DNA from: Flavobacterium eburneipallidum
GTDB taxonomy: Bacteria; Bacteroidota; Bacteroidia; Flavobacteriales; Flavobacteriaceae
Assembly (NCBI RefSeq): GCF_027111355.2
Contig: NZ_CP114291.2
Location: forward strand, 1,798,001-1,862,000
Length of the DNA: 64,000 nucleotides
Direction of reading: 5' to 3'
The position numbers were made by a program, and so were the translations under genes. Shown here piece after piece: positions 16,801 through 25,604 of this stretch; positions within the stretch are counted from its first letter, which is position 1, and every line of letters starts with the position of its first letter. The notes below the pieces were generated by a model that was not told the origin of the DNA, did not search any database, and saw only the letters and a program-made list of their open reading frames with translations.

Positions 16801-16968
16801 AACTTTCCAAAAGATCTTGCTTCTCAAATTGGATTTGCTAATCTGAAATTGTATGCACAGGCTGTAAATCCAGGTAGTATATATCAATCTGTAGATTGGT
16901 ATGATTTTGATACAAGTGCCACTTATTTCAACCGTAGTTTTGTTATGGGAGTTGAAGTTGGATTTTAA
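13807..16968 (+). CDS. SusC-family TonB-dependent outer-membrane transporter
   Basis: 1053 residues. Signal peptide to about 23 (GYAQ), carboxypeptidase-D-like regulatory domain (about 26-105: KGTITDISGFPIPGVNV, DGKYSIPA), the SusC motif LNEVVVVGYGTVKKSDVTGA near 110-130, a plug domain (about 120-235, ending RGANGVIIVTTK), then a 22-strand barrel to the terminal MGVEVGF. SusC proteins import oligosaccharides using TonB energy, with the SusD partner as lid. The pair starts 52 nt apart. From its neighbours the cargo is expected to be rhamnogalacturonan or other pectic oligosaccharides; the sequence alone cannot prove it. Confidence 0.93.
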   Translation: MKNKFSLLLVIALFTLFHVSGYAQNKVVKGTITDISGFPIPGVNVIVKGTSTGVSSDIDGKYSIPAAPGQVLVFSATGSKTVEKTVGTTGVENAILTDDVAQLNEVVVVGYGTVKKSDVTGAIARVSAEELTSRPVNNALEALQGKAAGVDITTNERPGQIGTVRIRGQRSLTASSSPLYVVDGVPLLSSSSIETLNPRDIESIDVLKDASATAIYGSRGANGVIIVTTKQGKSGQFTLNYAGTISTTDIVDRAPAMNAGDYVTFRRWAAYNLNPTLYPHPDSPTLANDRILFDSALDGQTSRDNVLKGWASGTWDPSKVTNTDWTDFVTQTGIMNEHVISASGGSEKVNTYGSIGYLSNEGTQRGQTYDRYTAKISNNITPVDWFKFNSSLNVSWSEQDFGMSTLGGRSGSVPNAIYGAAKSVFNIAVPYDANGNLVINPGGETGVYTIMDEWKKSTQLSQTMRILGNFSATFDIGKITSPMKGLSYKVSFGPDFRHWREGVYIDGTSSHRINSNGTAGRNFARLNNNRDFSWTFDNMLTYDRTFADKHKVGATLLQTASAWNIESSTMSASNITNSSFLWNAFGDIDLSNPNNSPSMGSDVVKRQLNSYMARFTYGYDNRYLLTMSGRWDGASQLADGHKWDFFPSAALAWRLDQEEFLKKVTWVDNLKLRFGLGTVGNSSIDPYATKGAINDILLPFNGQSNQIGFTTNEPYYTAPGDLVAMPNPTLGWEVTTQYNLGIDFGFFKNRINGSIELYKSNTDDLLMLVAIPTILGYPNTYANVGKTSNKGVEVTLNFTPIETKGGFTWETNLNGAWQKDRIDGLAYGKNDMPDNSWFIGQSIAVRYGFDNEGMWQNTPEDLAEMVLWKANGYNFTPGNVRPKDQNGDYKMDATDRVVVGNSNPNWTMGWNNTFDYKGFELGINLYGRMGYTASLGGEALTGRSNQRETDYWTPTNTDAEFQKPILGQASSGSQDAYSGLLGFTKASFVKIRNISLGYNFPKDLASQIGFANLKLYAQAVNPGSIYQSVDWYDFDTSATYFNRSFVMGVEVGF

Positions 16969-17020
16969 CACAAATAAGTTATAACGAATTATAAAGTAAT
17001 AACATTAAAATATAGTAAAA

Positions 17021-19126
17021 ATGAATAAATTTAAAAATATAGGAATTGGTCTTCTTATCCTAACAGGATTATCTTTTGGATCCTGTTCAAAAGATTTCCT
17101 TGATGAAGAACAATCAAATCGATACACGGCAGATTATTTTCAAACTCCCGAAGGACTTCAAGCATTAACGGTTTCTTTATACGGAAACATCAGATGGCAT
17201 TTTGGTTTTGAATGGTCATATGGAATCACACTTTATGGTACAGATGAGTTTACCAATGCTAATGATTTAACAAATGAATTATGGAATACTTATGACAGAC
17301 GATTAACGCCTTTTAGAGCAACTACAGCTTTAGGAGCTGCTAATGGAAATGCTACTGGACCAGAAGATCTTTGGAATCAAATGTATTATGGTATTTCTTC
17401 TGCAAATCTTATAATAGCAAATGCTGATAAAATTTCAGACTTAGCTATAAGAAACCGTTGCTTGGCTCATGCTTATTTCTTGCGCGGATACAACTACTAT
17501 CGTCTTACGGCTCAATATGGAGGTGTAGTTTTACAGACTGCGCCTGTTGTAGGGGTAGTGCGTAATTTTACTCGTTCAACTGAAGAACAGTGTTGGGAAC
17601 AAGTAATTTCTGATTTCCGTAATGCTTACAATCTTTTTCAAGGTGAAATTTATACGTATGGAAAAGGAGTTACTTGGACTAAAGCTACTGCAGCTCACTT
17701 TTTAGCTAAATCGTTATTGTTCCGTGCTTCTGAACGCAATGATGCTTGGAACAGTTCATATAAAGATGCTGATTTAAAAGAAGCTATCGCAGCTTGTACT
17801 TATGCAATTACGGCACGTGGTCCTTTGACTAGTAATTACAGTGATTTATATGCCAACTGGACAGGAGTAGATTCTGCTGCTGAACAACGAGATGAAATCT
17901 TAATGGCTGCTGGTCATAATGCAGATCCTATTACAAATGGTCGTTTTGGAAACAGAACTTACAACTATTTTGCCCCTCAATTTTCAAGCTTTGCAGGAGG
18001 TTGGGTAAGACGTGGAGTATGGATTGGAAGTATGGATTTTCAACGTTGTCGACCAACAGAATACAGTTATGCTGTTTTCAACCACGTAAATGATGCTCGT
18101 ATGTGGAAAACTTTCAAAACGGTTTATGGAGCTAATACTATTATAGCTCCTAATTCTAGAGGACTTGCTCTAGGAGATCCGGCTATAGTTATGATCTTGA
18201 ATACAAAAAATGACAATACCTACAACGGATATACTTTTGGAGCTGCAATTCAAAACCCAACATGGAAAGATGATTTTAGTCGTTTGCCAAATTGGACTGT
18301 TGGATCTCGTCAAACGCCAACCTCTGGTTCTTTGACAACAAAAGTAGGGCAGTCATCACCTAATTCATTAGTGTTGTACCAAAATGGAACGTATGTTGCG
18401 CCCAACTTTAAGAATCAACCTATTTGTAATTTCTTTGCTGGTATTAATAAGACTGATGATGGATCTCGTCAGGCAGAAAGAGGAGATTCTCGTCGTGATG
18501 TAACTATGGCTCGTCTAGGAGAAACTTATTTGGTAAGAGCTGAATGTTATGTTCGTTTAGGAGAATATGGTAATGCAATGGCTGACATCAATGTGGTTCG
18601 TGCTCGTGCGCAATGGAAAAATGGTGAAAACAGGTCTTACTATAGTGACGGTTCTCAAGCATTTGCTACTAATGCTTTGAATACAGGTGCAAACGCAACA
18701 AATTATATCAATTCAAATTTGAATATGAATACCTATTATTTGTCTAACCCAACACAACCTGTTACTACAGCAGCATCTAATTTGACATTAAGCACATTTC
18801 CAGCTAACTTACCTCCTGAAGACGAAGCTATTATTACACAAATTGGAGCTTCTAGTAACTATCAACGTGCATTGCACTTTATCCTTAACGAACGTACTCG
18901 TGAGTTACTAGGTGAATGGCAACGTTGGGAGACTTTATCTCGTACAGGAACATTAATTGCTCGTGCAAAAGCATTTAACCCTGAAGCAAGAACAAATATT
19001 ACTGCAAACAAACATGAATTGCGTCCAATTCCACAATCCTTCATTGATGGTTTGTTAAATGCTGATGGAACAAATTTGACAACAGAGCAAAAGAATGCTT
19101 GGCAAAACCCAGGTTATTTTAATTAA
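17021..19126 (+). CDS. SusD/RagB-family glycan-binding outer-membrane lipoprotein
   Basis: 701 residues with lipoprotein signal (LTGLSFGSCSKDFLDEE; Cys about 22), so it is surface-anchored. The SusD core is seen as tetratricopeptide-like helices: GALRG-type segment RCLAHAYFLRGYNYYRLTAQ (about 149), TKATAAHFLAKSLLFRASE, and the C-terminal AERGDSRRDVTMARLGETYL and FILNERTRELLGEWQRW. It is longer than most family members (about 450-650), the excess lying around 290-470. It caps the SusC barrel encoded 52 nt upstream and binds the glycan. A terminator follows the stop. Confidence 0.92.
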   Translation: MNKFKNIGIGLLILTGLSFGSCSKDFLDEEQSNRYTADYFQTPEGLQALTVSLYGNIRWHFGFEWSYGITLYGTDEFTNANDLTNELWNTYDRRLTPFRATTALGAANGNATGPEDLWNQMYYGISSANLIIANADKISDLAIRNRCLAHAYFLRGYNYYRLTAQYGGVVLQTAPVVGVVRNFTRSTEEQCWEQVISDFRNAYNLFQGEIYTYGKGVTWTKATAAHFLAKSLLFRASERNDAWNSSYKDADLKEAIAACTYAITARGPLTSNYSDLYANWTGVDSAAEQRDEILMAAGHNADPITNGRFGNRTYNYFAPQFSSFAGGWVRRGVWIGSMDFQRCRPTEYSYAVFNHVNDARMWKTFKTVYGANTIIAPNSRGLALGDPAIVMILNTKNDNTYNGYTFGAAIQNPTWKDDFSRLPNWTVGSRQTPTSGSLTTKVGQSSPNSLVLYQNGTYVAPNFKNQPICNFFAGINKTDDGSRQAERGDSRRDVTMARLGETYLVRAECYVRLGEYGNAMADINVVRARAQWKNGENRSYYSDGSQAFATNALNTGANATNYINSNLNMNTYYLSNPTQPVTTAASNLTLSTFPANLPPEDEAIITQIGASSNYQRALHFILNERTRELLGEWQRWETLSRTGTLIARAKAFNPEARTNITANKHELRPIPQSFIDGLLNADGTNLTTEQKNAWQNPGYFN

Positions 19127-19147
19127 TTTGTTATTTGTTTATTAAAG

Positions 19148-19186
19148 AAAGCCGTCTCATAATAAAATATGAGGCGGTTTTTTTTA
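19148..19186 (+). terminator. Terminator of the susCD operon
   Basis: Stem GCCGTCTCAT (19151-19160) with ATGAGGCGGT (with G:U pairs), followed by a run of eight T; 22 nt after the susD stop. Confidence 0.75.
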
Positions 19187-19294
19187 CTGCTCAAATTAGA
19201 AAGATGTGATGAGAATATTAGTATTTCTTTTAGTTTTTATGATTCTAAAATAAAAAATTAACAACTATTTTTGACCACATTACCCTTTAAAACA

Positions 19295-19331
19295 AAAAAA
19301 AGGTGTGAAAATTTAATTCACACCTTTTTTT
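19295..19331. terminator. Bidirectional terminator of the kdu-uxa operon
   Basis: Perfect 9-bp stem AGGTGTGAA (19301-19309) with TTCACACCT (19317-19325), flanked by A7 and T7, so it can act on both strands. It lies 22 nt past the uxaA stop. Confidence 0.78.
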
Positions 19332-19353
19332 ATGTTTCAAAATCAATTTCTTT

Positions 19354-20970
19354 TTACAAAGAAACTCCTCTTTTCCAAGGAATAAAATCGTTTTGATTTA
19401 ATATTGCTGCTTTAGTTTTGATATCTCCACTTGCTACATTGATAATGAATTCTAACATTTCGTCTGCTGTCTCTTCAATTGATTTTTCACCTGTGATAAT
19501 TCCACCTGTGTTAAAATCGATAATGTCAGACATTTTTGTAGCCAATTGAGTGTTTGAAGATACTTTTACAACTGGTGCAATTGGGTTTCCTGTTGGAGTT
19601 CCTAATCCTGTTGTAAACAATACCATGTTTGCTCCAGAACCTACCATTGCAGTTGTACATTCCACGTCATTTCCAGGGGTACATAATAAAGTAAATCCAG
19701 GCTCGTTGATGTATTCTCCATAATCGTAAACACCTACAATTGGAGAAGTTCCTCCTTTTTTGGAAGCACCAGCAGATTTCATTGCATCAGTAATTAAACC
19801 GTCTTTGATGTTTCCTGGAGATGGATTCATGTCGAACCCTGAACCTGCATCTACAACTGTTTTTTCATACCATTGCATTAATTCCAAGAAACGCTTTCCG
19901 TCTTTGTCATCTACACAACGGTTTACTAATTCTTGCTCTACACCACATAATTCTGGGAATTCAGAGAGAATAGTAGTTCCTCCTAATGCAACCAATTTAT
20001 CAGATAAAACACCTAATGTTGGGTTAGCCGAAATTCCAGAGAATCCATCAGAACCACCACATTCTAAACCGATTGTTAATTTTGACAATGGAGTAGGAGT
20101 TCTTTTAATTTTATTAGCTTCTTTGATTGCAGCGAAAGAATCTTTTACTACAGTACTCAACATTTCTTCGATAGTTCCAATTTGTTGTTGGTCGTAAATC
20201 AAAACAGGTTTGTCGCTGTTTGGATTAATAGCTTTCATTGCATCTTGAAAAATCGAGATTTGCAAGTTTTGACAACCTAAACTCAAAACAGTAGCACCCG
20301 CCACGTTTGGATTGTTTACGTATCCAGCCAACAATTTAGCCAAGGAGTGTGAATCTTGACGAATTCCACCACAACCACCTTGATGCTGGATGAATTTTAC
20401 TTCAATGTTTTCAAACAAATCAACTTCAGTTGATTTTGCAACTGCGTCTTCAGCACCTTTTTCAGAATTTACCAAAGAACGAAGTAACAATTGGTAATCG
20501 TTTTCTTTTGGTTTTTTCAATTCTTTTTCGAAAATACCTTTTAAGATTTCAATGTTTCTGTTTTCACAAAAAACTAATGGAAAAAACAACCAAACATTTT
20601 CAGTTCCTACTTGTCCGTCTGTTCTATGGTATCCCATAAAAGTTCTATCTTTCCATTTCGATACATCAGGTACAGTCCAACCGATAGTTTCTGTTTTTCC
20701 TGAAACTTTTGCGCTTTCGTGTTTTACATTAGTCGTAGCAATAACATCACCTTTAGCAATCTTTTGGCTAGCTTTACCTACGATTACACCGTACATATAG
20801 ATTTTGTCTCCAGGCTCAAAATCCACCATTGCAATCTTGTGCTTCATTTTAGTATCCGATAATACTAAAACATCTTCTCCTTCAAAAGTGATTTTTTCTC
20901 CAGCAGTTAGGTTTACTAATGCTACAGCCACATTATCCGAAGGATCTACTTTTATTAATTTCTTTTGCAT
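19354..20970 (-). CDS. uxaA: Altronate dehydratase
   Basis: 538 residues. N-terminal SAF domain (about 1-95) and a C-terminal D-galactarate/altronate dehydratase domain (about 110-538). Family landmarks: QHQGGCGGIRQD (about 195), SLGCQNLQISIF, LECGGSDGFSGISANP (about 300) and GNPIAPVVKVSSN. It removes water from D-altronate to give KDG, in the cytosol, with Fe(II)-type metal. Last gene of the kduI-kduD-uxaC-uxaB-uxaA operon, 28 nt after uxaB. Together with UxaB and UxaC it completes the galacturonate branch. Confidence 0.93.
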   Translation of the reverse strand: MQKKLIKVDPSDNVAVALVNLTAGEKITFEGEDVLVLSDTKMKHKIAMVDFEPGDKIYMYGVIVGKASQKIAKGDVIATTNVKHESAKVSGKTETIGWTVPDVSKWKDRTFMGYHRTDGQVGTENVWLFFPLVFCENRNIEILKGIFEKELKKPKENDYQLLLRSLVNSEKGAEDAVAKSTEVDLFENIEVKFIQHQGGCGGIRQDSHSLAKLLAGYVNNPNVAGATVLSLGCQNLQISIFQDAMKAINPNSDKPVLIYDQQQIGTIEEMLSTVVKDSFAAIKEANKIKRTPTPLSKLTIGLECGGSDGFSGISANPTLGVLSDKLVALGGTTILSEFPELCGVEQELVNRCVDDKDGKRFLELMQWYEKTVVDAGSGFDMNPSPGNIKDGLITDAMKSAGASKKGGTSPIVGVYDYGEYINEPGFTLLCTPGNDVECTTAMVGSGANMVLFTTGLGTPTGNPIAPVVKVSSNTQLATKMSDIIDFNTGGIITGEKSIEETADEMLEFIINVASGDIKTKAAILNQNDFIPWKRGVSL

Positions 20971-20998
20971 GATATTATAAATTTTAAAAAAGTTTTAA

Positions 20999-22441
20999 TT
21001 AGTTTTTTGAGCTGAAATTAGCAAAGCCTTTTTCAATTCCGTTAGCTTCAATTTCAGTTAAAGCTACTACTAATGCTTCTGATAAACCGTTAATTTTTGT
21101 TAAATCTTCTCCCCAGAAGTCGGTGTTAGCTAAAACTGTAGCCACAACTGAATCTAAATTTTCTAATTCCCAAGCTTTTTTAAATGCTTCAACTAATTCC
21201 GGAGTATCTTTTACGGGTAAAGCTTCGTTGTTCCAAGTTCCTTTGTAGAACTGGATTAAACAAGCTAATGAAAAAGTTAAACTAGTAGGAAGTTCTTTTT
21301 TCGCATTATAATATCCTAATAAACTAGGTAAAACTCTTACTTTGAATTTTGAGATAGAATTTAAAGCAATATCAGCCAAAGCGTGTTTGATAAATGGATT
21401 TTTAAAACGATCCATTACCTCTTCAGCATAAGCAGTAATTTCGTTTTTATCCATTGGAAGCGTTTCACTAATTTCGCTGATAACATTATCTACAAACGGT
21501 CCTGTAAAACCTCCATTAACAGTTTCCATTACTAATTTGTTTCCAAATAAAAGAGAAACAGGAACCATTGCGGTATGTGCACCATTCAAAATACGAACTT
21601 TAATCATTTTGAAAGGACGAATATCGTCAACAATTTTTACATTCAAATCTGTTTTATGGAATGGTAGTTTTGCTTTCAAATCATCACCTCCTTCGATTGC
21701 CCAAAGGAAAAATGGTTCCGCAGCAACAATTAAATTATCTTGATAATCTAATTTACTGTTGTAATCATCAATTTCAGCTCTTGGATATCCTGGAACAATT
21801 CTGTCAACCAAAGTACTGTGGTACGTACAAGCATCAGAAACCCAAGTTACAAATGCTTCTTCTAATTTCCATAATTCGCAATATTGTAAGATACATTTTT
21901 TCAATGCTTCTGAATTGTAATCAATCAATTCGCAAGGAATGATCGTCACAGCTTTAGCAGCATCTCCATTAAAATGTTTGAATCTTTCGTGTAATAAAAC
22001 CGTTAATTTTGCAGGAAATGAAGTTGGTGGCTGCATATCAGGCGTATCCGTTCCTACGAATTCAATTCCTGCTTCAGTAGTGTTTGAAACAATAAATTGC
22101 AATTCTTCTTCTTTGGCTAAAGCTAAATAATCAGCAAAATCAGTATAAGGATTGATTCCTTTTACAATATTAGTAATTAACTGAATGTCTTGAATTTTCT
22201 CCCCTTTTTTGATTCCGTTCATAAACAAGGTATAAAGACCGTCTTGGTCGTTAATCATGTTTACCATACCACCTGCCAATGGCTGAACCATCGCAATTCC
22301 AGCATTAAAATCAACTTCATTATTTAATCTTTGAAAAGCGTAATCCACAAAAGCTCTCAAGAAATTACCTTCTCCAAATTGTACCACTTTAATTGGAAAC
22401 TTCTTTTCTAATCCTTGGCTTTTTCTATTTAATTTTTCCAT
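20999..22441 (-). CDS. uxaB: Tagaturonate reductase (altronate oxidoreductase)
   Basis: 480 residues of the mannitol/polyol long-chain dehydrogenase family. The N-terminal NAD-binding start is KVVQFGEGNFLRAFVDYAF; the catalytic C-terminal domain contains KVRILNGAHTAMVP (about 278) and FVDNVISEISET, both typical of UxaB. It reduces D-tagaturonate to D-altronate with NADH. It lies between UxaC and UxaA, matching pathway order. A terminator-like hairpin sits in the 70-nt gap from uxaC, so its level may be set separately from the upstream genes. Confidence 0.92.
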   Translation of the reverse strand: MEKLNRKSQGLEKKFPIKVVQFGEGNFLRAFVDYAFQRLNNEVDFNAGIAMVQPLAGGMVNMINDQDGLYTLFMNGIKKGEKIQDIQLITNIVKGINPYTDFADYLALAKEEELQFIVSNTTEAGIEFVGTDTPDMQPPTSFPAKLTVLLHERFKHFNGDAAKAVTIIPCELIDYNSEALKKCILQYCELWKLEEAFVTWVSDACTYHSTLVDRIVPGYPRAEIDDYNSKLDYQDNLIVAAEPFFLWAIEGGDDLKAKLPFHKTDLNVKIVDDIRPFKMIKVRILNGAHTAMVPVSLLFGNKLVMETVNGGFTGPFVDNVISEISETLPMDKNEITAYAEEVMDRFKNPFIKHALADIALNSISKFKVRVLPSLLGYYNAKKELPTSLTFSLACLIQFYKGTWNNEALPVKDTPELVEAFKKAWELENLDSVVATVLANTDFWGEDLTKINGLSEALVVALTEIEANGIEKGFANFSSKN

Positions 22442-22470
22442 TTTTTATCTTGTTATTATTTTAAAATATA

Positions 22471-22502
22471 AAAATCAACAACTTTAGAGGTTGCTGATTT
22501 TT
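22471..22502 (-). terminator. Terminator-like hairpin between uxaC and uxaB
   Basis: On the minus strand ATCAGCAAC pairs with GTTGTTGAT (one G:U) around a 7-nt loop, with A-run before and TTTTTATATTTT after. It could terminate part of the transcripts or protect the uxaC mRNA end. Confidence 0.55.
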
Positions 22503-22511
22503 ATGGTGTTT

Positions 22512-23930
22512 TTACTTAATTAATCCTTTTGCAGGGAAATTGAAATATTCTTTGGCATTATTATAACTGATGTCAGATACCATTTTACCAATCCATTCCA
22601 TGTCGTTTGGCAATTCGCCTCTTTTGATTTCATCTCCTAAAAGATTACAAAGAATACGTCTGAAATATTCGTGTCTTGGGAAAGATAAGAAGCTTCTTGA
22701 ATCGGTCAACATTCCGATAAAACAGCTAATTAAACTCATATTTGATAATGCGTTCAATTGTTTTGTCATACCATCTTTTTGATCTAAAAACCACCATCCT
22801 GAACCAAATTGAACTTTCCCTTTAACACTTCCGTCGTTGAAGTTACCAATCATGGTAGCCATTACTTCGTTGTCCGCAGGATTCAAGTTGTAAATGATTG
22901 TTTTTGTTAATTTATCTTTAGTATCTAATGAGTTCAAGAAACCAGATAATTTTTGCGCTTGAGGATAATCTCCAATAGAATCCCATCCTGTATCAGGACC
23001 TAAAATACTGTGCATCCTAGCATTGTTGTTTCTTAATGCTCCCAAGTGAAATTGCTGTACCCATCCAAATTCATGGTAGGTTTCGCATAAATATACTAAA
23101 ATAGCACTTTGGAATTTCAAAGCTTCTTCGTTAGTCAAAGTTGCTTTTTCTCTTTTCTTTTTGAAAATTGCGTTTACTTCAGTTTCCGTATAGCTTTCGA
23201 AGTAAATTTGGTCTAAACCATGATCCGAAAGTTTAGAACCATTTTTAGTAAAATATTCAATTCTGTTTCTCAAAGCCGAACATAAATCTGAATAAGTTTC
23301 GATGTTTATACCAGCAACTTGACCTAATGTGTCAATGTATTCGTTATACCCATCATTCGAAATTAAGATGGCTTTATCAGGACGGAAAGCAGTACTCACT
23401 TGAGTTTTGCAATCGCTTACGGCTAATTTTTGGTGCCATTCTAAAGTATCAATTGGATCTTCAGTAGTACAAACAAATTCAGCATTAACTTTAGTCAATA
23501 AGTTTCTAGTGCTGTATTCGGCAGAATTTATTTTAGCCGATGCTTGTTCGTAAATGCTTTTTGCTGATTTTTCGTTTAATAAGTCGGTGATGTCAAAATA
23601 ACGAGCTAATTCTAAATGCGTCCAGTGGTACAAAGGATTACGCATCGTGTACGGAACAGTTTTTGCCCAGTTTAGGAATTTGTCTTTATCAGAACCATTT
23701 CCTGTGATGAACTGCTCATTGATTCCCAAAGTACGCATCGCACGCCATTTGTAGTGATCTCCGTTAATCCAAACTTGTGTGATGTTTTCGAAAATTTTAT
23801 CCTCGGCAATAAATTGAGGATTCAAGTGATTGTGATAATCTATAATAGGTTGATTTTTAGAATAATTGTGATACAACTCTTCTGCAAATTTGTTCTCTAA
23901 TAAAAAGTTATCGTTTATAAAAGTGCTCAT
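22512..23930 (-). CDS. uxaC: Uronate isomerase
   Basis: 472 residues, amidohydrolase-like TIM barrel of the glucuronate isomerase family. N-terminal metal-binding DYHNHLNPQFIAEDK (about 32), then HYKWRAMRTLG, ARYFDITDLL, VCTTEDPIDTL (about 158) and SCFIGMLTDSRSFLSFPRHE (about 405). It converts D-galacturonate to tagaturonate, and D-glucuronate to fructuronate. Here the downstream partners are UxaB and UxaA, pointing to galacturonate. 18 nt after kduD. Confidence 0.94.
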   Translation of the reverse strand: MSTFINDNFLLENKFAEELYHNYSKNQPIIDYHNHLNPQFIAEDKIFENITQVWINGDHYKWRAMRTLGINEQFITGNGSDKDKFLNWAKTVPYTMRNPLYHWTHLELARYFDITDLLNEKSAKSIYEQASAKINSAEYSTRNLLTKVNAEFVCTTEDPIDTLEWHQKLAVSDCKTQVSTAFRPDKAILISNDGYNEYIDTLGQVAGINIETYSDLCSALRNRIEYFTKNGSKLSDHGLDQIYFESYTETEVNAIFKKKREKATLTNEEALKFQSAILVYLCETYHEFGWVQQFHLGALRNNNARMHSILGPDTGWDSIGDYPQAQKLSGFLNSLDTKDKLTKTIIYNLNPADNEVMATMIGNFNDGSVKGKVQFGSGWWFLDQKDGMTKQLNALSNMSLISCFIGMLTDSRSFLSFPRHEYFRRILCNLLGDEIKRGELPNDMEWIGKMVSDISYNNAKEYFNFPAKGLIK

Positions 23931-23948
23931 TATAATTTACTTAAAATA

Positions 23949-24734
23949 TTAATTTTCATTTGATGGTTTACCAATGGTAGCCAAGATTCCACCATCAACA
24001 TAAATAACTTGTCCGTTAACAAATTTACTGGCTTCCGAAGCCAAGAATACAGTTGCTCCAGCCAAATCTTCAGGATCTCCCCAACGACCAGCAGGTGTTC
24101 TGCTGATGATGAATTCGTTAAAAGGATTTCCGTTTACACGAATCGGTTCTGTTTGCGAAGTAGCAAAATAACCTGGTCCAATTCCGTTTACTTGAATGTT
24201 GTATTTTGCCCATTCCGTAGCTAGATTGCGCGTCAACATTTTCAATCCGCCTTTTGCAGCAGCATAAGCAGAAACGTTTGTTCTACCCAATTCGCTCATC
24301 ATAGAACAAATATTGATAATTTTCCCTGATTGACGTTCGATCATTTGTTTCGCTACTAATTGCGACATAATAAATGGTCCAACTAAATCCACTTCGATTA
24401 CTTGTCTAAAATCACTTACGGGCATTGTGATAGCCAATTCTCTTTTAATAATCCCTGCATTATTAATCAAGATGTCGATTGCTCCTAATTCTTTTGTGAT
24501 TAATTCTACATTTTCGGCAGCCGCTTTTTCATCAGTTACATCAAAAATATAACCTGCAGCGGTGTAGCCTTTGCTTTTGTAATAAGCTAGAGCATCTTCC
24601 ATTTTAGAAGGTGTTGTTCCTGTAATTACAAGTTCGGCACCAGCTTGAGCAAGACCTTCAGCCATGGCTAATCCTAAACCATGAGTTCCTCCAGTGATAA
24701 GGGCTCTTTTTCCTTTTAAATTAAATAAATTCAT
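23949..24734 (-). CDS. kduD: 2-deoxy-D-gluconate 3-dehydrogenase / KduD-type short-chain dehydrogenase
   Basis: 261 residues, classical SDR: ALITGGTHGLGLAMAEGLA cofactor loop (about 10), NNAGIIKR (about 90), catalytic Ser in NICSMMSELG and Tyr-Lys in SAYAAAKGG (about 155), and IGPGYFATSQTEP. It is 3 nt from kduI, the classical partner. In this pathway KduD reduces the diketo sugar made by KduI to KDG with NAD(P)H. Confidence 0.92.
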   Translation of the reverse strand: MNLFNLKGKRALITGGTHGLGLAMAEGLAQAGAELVITGTTPSKMEDALAYYKSKGYTAAGYIFDVTDEKAAAENVELITKELGAIDILINNAGIIKRELAITMPVSDFRQVIEVDLVGPFIMSQLVAKQMIERQSGKIINICSMMSELGRTNVSAYAAAKGGLKMLTRNLATEWAKYNIQVNGIGPGYFATSQTEPIRVNGNPFNEFIISRTPAGRWGDPEDLAGATVFLASEASKFVNGQVIYVDGGILATIGKPSNEN

Positions 24735-24737
24735 GGG

Positions 24738-25574
24738 TTATCTTAATTCGGTTATTTTACAAACATCCATATCTCCGTAGTCTAGATTTTCTCCAGCCAT
24801 TCCCCAAATAAAAGTATAATTTGAAGTTCCAGCACCAGAGTGAATAGACCATGGTGGAGAAATAACCGCTTGATGATTGTTCATCCAAATGTGTCTTGTT
24901 TCTTGTGGTTCTCCCATAAAGTGACAAACCGCTTGGTTTTCTGGAATGTCTAAATAGAAATAAACTTCCATTCTGCGATCGTGAACGTGAGCTGGCATAG
25001 TATTCCAAACGCTTCCTGGTTTCAATTCGGTCATTCCCATTTGCAACTGGCAAGTAGTAACAATTCCGCCAATAATCATTTGGCTTACCGTACGGTGATT
25101 AGCTGTTTCCATTGTGCCCAATTGCAATTTATTAGCTTCTGCCAAACTTACTTTTTTGGTAGGATAAGTGGTGTGTGCAGGAGCAGAGTTGATGTAAAAT
25201 TTCGCTGGATTTTTTGCATCATCACTTTTGAAAATTACTTCTTTATTTCCGCTTCCAATATACAAAGCATCTTTGAATCCTAAATCATAAGTAGTTCCGT
25301 CAACAACTACAGAACCATTTCCACCCACATTGATGATTCCCATTTCTCTTCTTTCTAAAAAATAACTAGATTTTAAAGGATCGATAGTTTCAAGTGTTAG
25401 TGGTGTTGTTGGTGTGGCAGAACCTGCTATGTATCGGTCATAATGAGAGTAGGTTAGAGTGATTTCTCCTTCTTTCATCAAATTATCAATTAAGAATTCA
25501 GATCTTAATTGTGCTGTGTTGTATTCTTTTACTGCTTGTGGGCTAGAGGCGTATCTAGAGCTATAGTTTATCAT
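24738..25574 (-). CDS. kduI: 5-keto-4-deoxyuronate isomerase
   Basis: 278 residues from the ATG at 25572-25574 ([20 protein letters not shown]), matching the usual KduI N-terminus. Cupin fold; metal-binding segment [17 protein letters not shown] (about 192-208) and [14 protein letters not shown] (about 245). It isomerises 5-keto-4-deoxyuronate, the product of GH105 action, to the substrate of KduD. The open frame goes on to 25607, but the predicted transcription start (about 25600) excludes that start. First gene of the uronate operon, with a LacI-type palindrome in front. Confidence 0.94.
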   Translation of the reverse strand: MINYSSRYASSPQAVKEYNTAQLRSEFLIDNLMKEGEITLTYSHYDRYIAGSATPTTPLTLETIDPLKSSYFLERREMGIINVGGNGSVVVDGTTYDLGFKDALYIGSGNKEVIFKSDDAKNPAKFYINSAPAHTTYPTKKVSLAEANKLQLGTMETANHRTVSQMIIGGIVTTCQLQMGMTELKPGSVWNTMPAHVHDRRMEVYFYLDIPENQAVCHFMGEPQETRHIWMNNHQAVISPPWSIHSGAGTSNYTFIWGMAGENLDYGDMDVCKITELR

Positions 25575-25591
25575 AATAATTAGGGTGTAAT

Positions 25592-25603
25592 GTAATCGAT
25601 TAC
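25592..25603 (-). promoter_or_regulatory. LacI-type palindromic operator before kduI
   Basis: GTAATCGATTAC is a perfect 12-bp palindrome with the central CG typical of LacI/GalR-family operators (compare TGWAANCGNTNWCA). It begins 2 nt past the -7 element and covers the predicted +1. Confidence 0.65.
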
Positions 25604-25604
25604 G

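Noticed and set aside
19760..20197. 145-codon frame opposite uxaA
   Set aside because: Shadow of a well-conserved enzyme; composition and codons unlike the neighbours.
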